Assembly (NCBI GenBank): GCA_002313415.1
Contig: DCBH01000064.1
Span: 16,104-43,395, forward strand
Direction of reading: 5' to 3'
Origin: Flavobacteriales bacterium UBA1112
Lineage (GTDB): Bacteria; Bacteroidota; Bacteroidia; Flavobacteriales_D; Sanyastnellaceae
Length of the DNA: 27,292 bases
The translations under genes and the position numbers were made by a program. Below the pieces are notes generated by a model, which was not told where the DNA came from, did not search any database, and saw only the letters and a list, made by a program, of their open reading frames with translations. The first letter of the stretch is position 1. The number at the start of each line of letters is the position of its first letter. Positions 16,039 to 21,701 of the stretch are shown here, piece by piece.

Positions 16039-16892
16039 GGCTGTGAAGTTCGTGATTGTTTCAATGCACCGTGAAGCTTCACGACTTCTGTCGCTTCAGC
16101 GACGTCGTGCACTCGAAGGATGTGAGCCCCTCGGTCCACTGCCCATGCATGAAGTGTTGTTGTGCCATTCAGCGCATCATCGCTTGTCGCGTCTAAGACT
16201 TTTTGGATCATGGATTTGCGGCTCACTCCCACCAGTACAGGGCATTGCAGGGCAAGAAATTCAGGAAGGGCATCGAGAAGGGCATAATTGTGCATTATGG
16301 TTTTCCCAAATCCAAAACCGACATCGGCAATCACGTCTGTGATTCCTGCATCGTAAGCGCGAAAAATCTTGGTTTGAAGTTTTTCATAAACGTCACTGAC
16401 CACGTCTTGATATGTCGGATTGCTCTGCATGGTCATGGGTGTGCCTTGCATGTGCATCATCACGTATGGTGCACGGGCCTCAGCCACAACCTTCCACATG
16501 TCGGGGTCGGCATCTCCGCCTGAAACATCGTTGATCAGATCGGCTCCGGCGTCAAGTGCACGTTTTGCGACGGTCGCGTGAAAGGTGTCGATGCTCAGCA
16601 ATGCGTCGGGATAGGCCTTTTTCACAGCCGAGAGGACAGGGTGCAGGCGCGCCCATTCCTCCTGAGCACCGATTTTTTCAGCTCCTGGCCTTGTGGATTG
16701 AGCACCGAGGTCCAGGATGTCTGCACCTTCACGCAACATTCGATCGGCCTGAGCAACAGCGCGCTCAGTGTCGTTCCACGCCCCACCGTCGTGAAAGGAG
16801 TCAGGCGTGAGGTTTAGAATGCCCATTACCCAAGTTTGGTGAAAACTCTTCAAGGAAGCGCGGACAGAGATCGAAGGGGACAGGAACTGCAT
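16035..16892 (-). CDS. folP: Dihydropteroate synthase
   Basis: Joins p-aminobenzoate to dihydropterin pyrophosphate in folate synthesis. The 285-residue TIM barrel shows all family signatures: GILNLTPDSFHDGG (24-37), LGAQSTRPGA (62-71), INDVSGG (120-126), MMHMQGTP (145-152), DVGFGFGKT (190-198), GVSRKSMI (222-229) and RVHDV (260-264). The frame remains open to 17033, but the ATG at 16892 places MGILNLTPDSF about 23 residues in, as in other DHPS proteins. It also leaves a 21-bp divergent gap to the DUF1599 gene that is almost filled by a perfect palindrome. Downstream it overlaps cdaA. A possible pabC gene, which would supply p-aminobenzoate, lies about 3 kb away. Confidence 0.97.
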   Translation of the reverse strand: MQFLSPSISVRASLKSFHQTWVMGILNLTPDSFHDGGAWNDTERAVAQADRMLREGADILDLGAQSTRPGAEKIGAQEEWARLHPVLSAVKKAYPDALLSIDTFHATVAKRALDAGADLINDVSGGDADPDMWKVVAEARAPYVMMHMQGTPMTMQSNPTYQDVVSDVYEKLQTKIFRAYDAGITDVIADVGFGFGKTIMHNYALLDALPEFLALQCPVLVGVSRKSMIQKVLDATSDDALNGTTTLHAWAVDRGAHILRVHDVAEATEVVKLHGALKQSRTSQP

Positions 16893-16894
16893 TG

Positions 16895-16911
16895 TAACTT
16901 GCCGCAAGTTA
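16895..16911. promoter_or_regulatory. 17-bp perfect palindrome between divergent folP and DUF1599 start codons
   Basis: TAACTTG-CCG-CAAGTTA is a perfect 7-bp inverted repeat with a 3-bp centre. It is flanked by two bases on each side and then by the two start codons (16892 and 16914). Each strand reads TAACTTGC, a 6/8 match to the TAnnTTTG box, so the element may be a symmetric bidirectional promoter, an operator, or both. Confidence 0.5.
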
Positions 16912-16913
16912 GC

Positions 16914-17444
16914 ATGGACACCTTGGCCCAATACGATGCTTGCCTCGCAACTTGTGAGGATTTGTTCAAGCAAAAGACCAAAGATTATGGAACGGCATGG
17001 CGCATTTTGCGTCCTTCCTCGCTCACGGATCAAATCTTCATCAAGGCCAACCGGATTCGTACCATTCAGAAGGTGGGTGAGTCCAAGGTGGATGAGGGCA
17101 TCGAAATGGAATTCATTGGAATCGTGAACTATTGTTTCATGGCCATGTTGCAGTGCCGATTACCTGAAGATTCACCTTTGGAAATGAGCGTTGCCGAAGC
17201 CAATCGCCTCTACGACGATGCCAAGGATGAAACGCGCGCTCTGATGCAGAAAAAAAATCACGATTACGGAGAGGCGTGGCGCGACATGCGTATTTCGTCT
17301 CTCACAGATCTTATTCTGATGAAGGTCTTGCGGGTCAAGCAGATTGAGAACAACAATGGGCAAACTGTGGTTAGTGAAGGGATAGAGGCGAACTACATGG
17401 ATATGGCTAATTATGCTCTTTTTGCACTGATTTTGAGTTCTTAA
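16914..17444 (+). CDS. DUF1599 protein (two tandem domains)
   Basis: A 176-residue cytosolic protein made of two copies of the same domain. Copy one (about 19-80) carries KTKDYGTAWRILRPSSLTD, then IKANRIRTIQ, DEGIEMEFIGIVNY. Copy two (about 112-173) carries KNHDYGEAWRDMRISSLTD, then MKVLRVKQIE, SEGIEANYMDMANY. The DYG.AWR, SSLTD and EGIE....NY motifs identify DUF1599, also called nucleotide modification associated domain 1. Its activity is unknown. The domain is all-helical by appearance and rich in conserved acidic residues. In Bacteroidota it commonly sits beside folP, as here, divergently with a shared palindrome. It is followed after 31 bp by the DoxX/thioredoxin gene. Confidence 0.9.
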   Translation: MDTLAQYDACLATCEDLFKQKTKDYGTAWRILRPSSLTDQIFIKANRIRTIQKVGESKVDEGIEMEFIGIVNYCFMAMLQCRLPEDSPLEMSVAEANRLYDDAKDETRALMQKKNHDYGEAWRDMRISSLTDLILMKVLRVKQIENNNGQTVVSEGIEANYMDMANYALFALILSS

Positions 17445-17475
17445 TAATTCTCTACATCACCTAAAGATTGAATTA

Positions 17476-18882
17476 ATGTTGAAGGTTCTTGACGGATTGA
17501 CTTGGCTTTCGCGAATGCTTGTGGGTGCACTCTTCGTGGTCTCAGGATTGATCAAATCAAACGATGCAATTGGATTCACTTACAAACTTGAAGAGTACTT
17601 CGAGCCGGGCGCCATGAACCTTGAATTTCTTTTGCCATGGGGGTTGGAGTTGGCTGTTTTTGTGTGCATTGCGGAGATTCTTTTGGGCATTGCCATCCTC
17701 GTGGGTGCGCTTCCTCGGCTTACCGTCATCCTTACCACGGTGATGATGGTTTTTTTCACTTGGCTTACTTGGTATACTGCAACGTGCGATCCTTTCGGCA
17801 GCAAAGAAATTGTGGATGCCTCTGGTGAGGTGGTGGTCATTGCAAATCAATGTGTCCTCGAATGTGGGTGCTTCGGCAATGCCATCCCGCTCACAGCGTA
17901 CCAGAGCTTTCTCAAGGATGTGGTGCTTCTCATTTTTGTAGCGCCCATCTTTCTGAGTGCCTTCCTGGGACGTATCACTCTCAATACACCACGTCAGTCT
18001 TTGTTCCTGTATGCTGGAGCTTTGATGGTGACTTATTTGTTTGCAGAGGGCGTGTTGGAATGGGGTTTCCCAGTGTTGTATCTCGCACTCAATCTCATTG
18101 CTGCAGAAGCAGTGAAGCGCCGGAGCACCCATGTCCAAAAGGAGTGGTTCATGGCCATGTCAGTGGTCGTGGTCAGTGGTTTTGTCCAATATTGGACGTT
18201 GGTACATCTTCCATTGAAGGATTATCGACCTTACGCGGAGGGAGAGAGCATCATCGAGAATCGAATGACCGCAGAGGAGCTCGGTAAAGAGGGGCCGAAA
18301 TTTGACAAAGAAATCCGCTTCTTCAATGCAGAGACTGGAGCGGAAACGTGGGTGATGCAGTCTCGCTACATGGAAGAAAAGCTCTGGGATAAAAATGCAG
18401 AGCCAGGCAAGGCATTCAACGAGGCATATCCGGAGGGTGATTGGGACAACGGCCGCGAGGTGAAAATCAAAGACGGCTATGAGCAGCGCATCATGGACTT
18501 TCAAATGCTCGATGCTCAAGCCAACGACTTGACAGATGAAATCTTGGCGTCAGACAAGCCTGTATTGCTCCACGTTTCGAAGGATTTGTCGGTGATGTCC
18601 ACATCTTGGCAGAGCGATTTCAACGCTCTGGGAATTGCTGCTGCCGAGGCCGGTTGGGACATGTATGGCTTGACCAATGCTACTGCCGAAGAGCACGACC
18701 TGTACACCTCACGTCACGAGACGCCTTATCCGTTTTTAACCTGTGATCAGACGGAGTTGAAAATTGTGGTTCGAGCCAATCCAGGTTTGGTCTTGATTCA
18801 GGATGGTGTGGTGATTGAAAAGTGGGCGGGCCGAGACGTCCCCAGCCCTGATGAGATGCTTGAATTGCTAGGCAGCCGCTGA
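17476..18882 (+). CDS. DoxX/MauE-like membrane protein with C-terminal thioredoxin-like domain (BT_3928 type)
   Basis: A 468-residue membrane protein. Residues 1-245 form a DoxX/MauE-like bundle. RMLVGALFVVSGLIKSND (13-30) is the typical first block, and CVLECGCFG (126-134) is the MauE/DoxX cysteine motif. Further helices follow to about 245. The remaining 220 residues are predicted outside and end in a thioredoxin-like fold (about 360-468: DKPVLLHVSKDLSVMS, YPFLTCDQTEL, NPGLVLIQDGVVIEKW). No CXXC pair occurs where the thioredoxin active site would be, so a classical redox function is doubtful. It is known as a conserved Bacteroidota family of unknown role encoded near DUF1599 and folP. Its stop overlaps the ATG of the next gene (TGATG), giving translational coupling. 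Confidence 0.85.
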   Translation: MLKVLDGLTWLSRMLVGALFVVSGLIKSNDAIGFTYKLEEYFEPGAMNLEFLLPWGLELAVFVCIAEILLGIAILVGALPRLTVILTTVMMVFFTWLTWYTATCDPFGSKEIVDASGEVVVIANQCVLECGCFGNAIPLTAYQSFLKDVVLLIFVAPIFLSAFLGRITLNTPRQSLFLYAGALMVTYLFAEGVLEWGFPVLYLALNLIAAEAVKRRSTHVQKEWFMAMSVVVVSGFVQYWTLVHLPLKDYRPYAEGESIIENRMTAEELGKEGPKFDKEIRFFNAETGAETWVMQSRYMEEKLWDKNAEPGKAFNEAYPEGDWDNGREVKIKDGYEQRIMDFQMLDAQANDLTDEILASDKPVLLHVSKDLSVMSTSWQSDFNALGIAAAEAGWDMYGLTNATAEEHDLYTSRHETPYPFLTCDQTELKIVVRANPGLVLIQDGVVIEKWAGRDVPSPDEMLELLGSR

Positions 18883-19880
18883 TGATACAGCGTCTACTTC
18901 GCCAGTCTTTGCACGGTTTGGGTGTGCTTTGGGGAAGTGTAACACTGGTGTTCTTGATTTTCTCACAAGTGCCAGATCCGGCGCGCGCCATTGCTGGTCA
19001 AAATGAGCGTGTTGAGGCCATTGAGTCCTTCCGAGCCATCCATGGTCTCGATCTTCCTTTGGGACAACGCTACTTGCGCTTTCTGGGTGAATTGTCACCG
19101 CTAGGACGCACCTTTGATGGTGGTTGGAGATTGAAATGGCCAGGGCTTGGGACGAGTTACTTTGGTGAACGACCTGTGGTAGAATCGTTGGTTGAGTCCC
19201 TGCCAGCCACCATGCTCCTTGCCTGCTCAGCAATGGGAATGGCCCTTGTTTTGGGCATTTTTATTGGGCTCTTTTTGGCATGGCGCGGTGACGGGGCCTT
19301 GGCGAAAGGCATCATCGGGTTGGCCACGCTCGGCATGAGTGCGCCCTCGTTTTTTGTAGCCATCCTGGTGGCATGGGGTCTTGGTGTGGTTTGGCACGAT
19401 TACACGGGGTTGCCTGCGACTGGGGGATGGCGTGTTCTCGATCCATTTGAAGGTCCTCAAGTCGCTTGGAAGCACCTCATCCTACCCACGTTAACTTTAG
19501 GTATACGGCCTCTTTCAGTAGTCATTCAGCTCACTAGAAATGCTGCTGCGGATGTTTTGGAAGAATCTTACGTTCGGACGGCTCGGGCCAAAGGACTTGG
19601 TGGTTGGCAACTCATGCGTCGTCATGTCGCGCGAAACGCAATGAATCCTGTGCTTACTGCGGCAAGTGGATGGTTTGCGAGCATGTTGGCAGGGGCGGTT
19701 TTCGTGGAGTACGTGTTTGGGTGGAATGGCATGGGGCTGCTTATGTTTCGTGCTCTGGAGCAAGGGGATTTGCCAGTGGTGATGGGAGGGGTTCTCGTCG
19801 TGGCCACGACATTTGTGGTGGTCAATCTCGTTGTCGATGTTCTTTACGGTTGGCTCGACCCGCGAGTCAGGTTGGATTGA
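18882..19880 (+). CDS. OppB/DppB-type ABC transporter permease
   Basis: A 332-residue inner-membrane permease of the peptide/nickel/opine (OppB) class. The first helix (about 8-28) precedes the N-terminal TM_PBP region (DLPLGQRYLRFLGEL). A periplasmic loop (FGERPVVESLVESLPATMLL) leads to the five-helix BPD domain. The coupling EAA loop, EESYVRTARAKGLGGWQLM, is intact, so it should contact an ATPase. No OppC partner, ATPase or binding protein is encoded on either side; the next gene is on the other strand. It is coupled to the DoxX/thioredoxin gene by a one-base stop-start overlap. Its last 14 bp overlap the 3' end of the convergent aminotransferase gene. Confidence 0.92.
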   Translation: MIQRLLRQSLHGLGVLWGSVTLVFLIFSQVPDPARAIAGQNERVEAIESFRAIHGLDLPLGQRYLRFLGELSPLGRTFDGGWRLKWPGLGTSYFGERPVVESLVESLPATMLLACSAMGMALVLGIFIGLFLAWRGDGALAKGIIGLATLGMSAPSFFVAILVAWGLGVVWHDYTGLPATGGWRVLDPFEGPQVAWKHLILPTLTLGIRPLSVVIQLTRNAAADVLEESYVRTARAKGLGGWQLMRRHVARNAMNPVLTAASGWFASMLAGAVFVEYVFGWNGMGLLMFRALEQGDLPVVMGGVLVVATTFVVVNLVVDVLYGWLDPRVRLD

Positions 19881-20754
19881 CCTGATCTTCCGATTCACTT
19901 GCCTCGGCTTCTACGCCCTCTTGAATCCAACCTGCAAGCTTTTCTGCCATGACGTGGAAATAACGCTTTGTCTTGTAGCTCGACACCCATTCGATGCCGC
20001 GAACGGCGTTGGTAAGGAAGAGTTCGTCAGCTTGGAGCAACGTCTGAGGGTTTAACGCAGCTTCGTACACTTTGACACCGTGTTTCATGGCGGTACGAAT
20101 CAATACAGACCGCATGATTCCACCGACACATCCGTCTTCTAGGCTTGGTGTGTACAACACTCCATTGGACACCACAAACAAATTGGATCGCGACGATTCA
20201 ATGATGCGTTGGTCGGGGTTGAGGACGAGTGCGTCACCCCATCCACGTTGGGCGGCGTGACGTGCGGCTTGGATGTACACTGTGCTCGCGAGGTTCTTGA
20301 ATTTGCTGAGTGGCCCTGGATGTTTGACTAGATCTTGATAAATGTCCACGTCCAAGCCCTTGGAGGGCAGCTCAAAGCCTTGATCTGTCATGGTTGTTCC
20401 TGTGGCTACCCAGGAAACGTCGTCCGTTTCTGGAGCATATGCTCCTTCACCCCTTCGGAAGGCCGTCAGACGAATCCTTACGTCGCTGTGCACCTTCCAT
20501 TTTTCATACCAACGTTGAATGGCCGTTTGCAGAGCATCCAGTTGCAACGAGTGTGGAATGTTCATTCCATGAGCGTCGAGTGCGGCGTGAAGACGCTGCA
20601 CATGCAAGGAAAGAAAGGGTACGTGACCCGAGGTGAATCGCATGGACTCAAATGTCCCATCGGCAAGCAAGAATGCACGGTTGGCGAAGGCCCCCGGCAA
20701 ATCGGTCGATTTTGTGGTTTGACCGTCAACAAGAAGGGTATCCAACTTGGCCAT
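19867..20754 (-). CDS. PLP-dependent class IV aminotransferase (possible aminodeoxychorismate lyase, PabC)
   Basis: A 295-residue fold-type IV PLP enzyme. The N-terminal block FLLADGTFESMRF, with HVQRLHAALDAHGM, is the class IV signature. The PLP lysine is most likely Lys153 in SKFKNLAS. GDALVLNP, the Glu-containing IESSRSNLFVV (Glu186), and GCVGGIMRSVL follow. The class includes branched-chain aminotransferase, D-amino acid aminotransferase and 4-amino-4-deoxychorismate lyase, which are hard to separate by eye. The length of about 295 and the nearby folP favour the lyase, which releases p-aminobenzoate, but this is inference. It lies 23 bp downstream of the gmhB-like gene on the same strand. 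TATATTCA sits 4 nt before its ATG, a 6/8 promoter-box match. Confidence 0.88.
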   Translation of the reverse strand: MAKLDTLLVDGQTTKSTDLPGAFANRAFLLADGTFESMRFTSGHVPFLSLHVQRLHAALDAHGMNIPHSLQLDALQTAIQRWYEKWKVHSDVRIRLTAFRRGEGAYAPETDDVSWVATGTTMTDQGFELPSKGLDVDIYQDLVKHPGPLSKFKNLASTVYIQAARHAAQRGWGDALVLNPDQRIIESSRSNLFVVSNGVLYTPSLEDGCVGGIMRSVLIRTAMKHGVKVYEAALNPQTLLQADELFLTNAVRGIEWVSSYKTKRYFHVMAEKLAGWIQEGVEAEASESEDQVNPT

Positions 20755-20777
20755 GGGTTGAATATACTGCGCTGAGC

Positions 20778-21284
20778 TTAGGGTTGAGTCGTTTTAGAAA
20801 GGATGTCTTGCACAGCTTCTAAAAGCGGTGCGTTGGGCTTGATGAGTACGCCGCGTACGCCGATGGGCGCGGCTGCATCGAGGTCGCGCTGTTTGTCGCC
20901 CACCATCCAAGATTTTTCCGGATCAAGTTGATGCTTCGCGCACGCCCGCTCCACCATGAGACTTCCGGGCTTGCGACTCAGCGAGTGGCCTGTAGAGGGG
21001 TGGTGAGGGCTATAGAAGATGTCGAGGAGAGGCGTGCCGTTCTTCTCGCACTGCTCCCTCAAAAACGAGTGGATTGCTGTCACGTCCTCGTGGGAGTAAA
21101 GACCTTTTGCGATGCCTCCCTGGTTGGTGATGAGAATAATCTCAAACCCCGCATCAGAAGCCATTTGAAGCGCGGGCATGACCGTGGGTAAAATCCTGAA
21201 TTCAGAAAGGTTTTTCGTGTAATCTCCTGGGTCGTGGTTGATCACACCATCGCGATCGAGAAATAGGCAGGGTCGCAGACTCAT
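20778..21284 (-). CDS. gmhB: HAD-IIIA phosphatase, GmhB-like (heptose bisphosphate phosphatase family)
   Basis: A 168-residue HAD phosphatase of the GmhB/HisB-N class. Motif I is LFLDRDGVIN with nucleophile Asp10 and acid Asp12. Motif II is LITNQGGIAKG (Thr53, Asn54), motif III is Arg104-Lys105 (SRKP) and motif IV is VGDKQRDLDAA (Asp130, Asp134). In lipopolysaccharide assembly GmhB removes the C7 phosphate of manno-heptose 1,7-bisphosphate. The zinc-binding loop of the E. coli enzyme, a CPHH...CxCRKP pattern, reads YSPHHPSTGHSLSRKP here: all three cysteines are missing, so zinc is probably not bound. The active site is intact, but the exact substrate is uncertain. A perfect TAGGTTTG box lies 4 nt before the ATG. 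Confidence 0.85.
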   Translation of the reverse strand: MSLRPCLFLDRDGVINHDPGDYTKNLSEFRILPTVMPALQMASDAGFEIILITNQGGIAKGLYSHEDVTAIHSFLREQCEKNGTPLLDIFYSPHHPSTGHSLSRKPGSLMVERACAKHQLDPEKSWMVGDKQRDLDAAAPIGVRGVLIKPNAPLLEAVQDILSKTTQP

Positions 21285-21288
21285 GGTA

Positions 21289-21296
21289 CAAACCTA
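21289..21296 (-). promoter_or_regulatory. -7 promoter box TAGGTTTG, 4 nt before the gmhB-like start codon
   Basis: TAGGTTTG on the minus strand is a full match to TAnnTTTG and is separated from the ATG (21284) by TACC only. Spacing is identical to that at the lipoprotein gene (6328). It predicts an mRNA that starts at or beside the initiation codon. Confidence 0.6.
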
Positions 21297-21689
21297 ACGC
21301 CGCAGGTAAAGGATGTCTCATCTTGCGTGAACAACTTGAAGACGACAAAGCGCTTTTTCTTCGTTTGGACCATTGCGAGCTGGGCAAGCGCGCATTCCGC
21401 TCCAACTTCTTGCCCTAGCCCTTACAATAGGCGGTTCTGCATCTTGTCAGCATCGGAAGCTGGTGGAATTCTTTGCCCAATTATTCCTTCGTGTGGCTTA
21501 GAGACCTGAACACTGGCGAGGACAATGTTCGTCGTATCTCAAAAGCTCCACATTACGGCGATTTTTGACGCTGCGTCCAGGATGCCGAGTGAGCGCAGAG
21601 AGGAAGTCGAAAAATCCCGGCCTGGCAGGTCAGGAATTTTTTGGATAGACCTTGAAGAAACACACGCGGAATACGCACGCCTTGCGATG
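21297..21689. other. Gap between divergent gmhB-like and methylmalonyl-CoA mutase genes
   Basis: The longest stretch without an assigned gene; the whole gap between start codons is 21285-21701 (417 bp). Its right part (21525-21701) is open in frame with the mutase, starting at an ATG, but the encoded 59 residues do not resemble the start of any MutA. No tRNA, cobalamin riboswitch or hairpin terminator was recognised. Apart from the two promoter boxes at its edges, I see nothing convincing in it. Confidence 0.5.
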
Positions 21690-21697
21690 TACTTTAG
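21690..21697 (+). promoter_or_regulatory. Possible -7 box TACTTTAG, 4 nt before the mutase start codon
   Basis: TACTTTAG matches TAnnTTTG at five of the six fixed positions and is followed by TGGC and the ATG at 21702. This is the same 4-nt spacing as the two perfect boxes in the window. It supports 21702 rather than 21525 as the start. Confidence 0.4.
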
Positions 21698-21701
21698 TGG
21701 C

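Noticed and set aside
16893..17033. 47-residue N-terminal extension of folP
   Set aside because: It would run through the palindrome and into the divergent DUF1599 gene. The ATG at 16892 gives the normal length for dihydropteroate synthase.
21525..21701. In-frame N-terminal extension of the mutase from the ATG at 21525
   Set aside because: The 59 extra residues do not look like any MutA start, while 21702 gives a typical MutA N-terminus and has a promoter-like box 4 nt upstream.
21285..21701. Cobalamin riboswitch before the B12-dependent mutase
   Set aside because: No B12-box-like GCCACTG...GGGAAGG pattern or paired helices could be found in the region.
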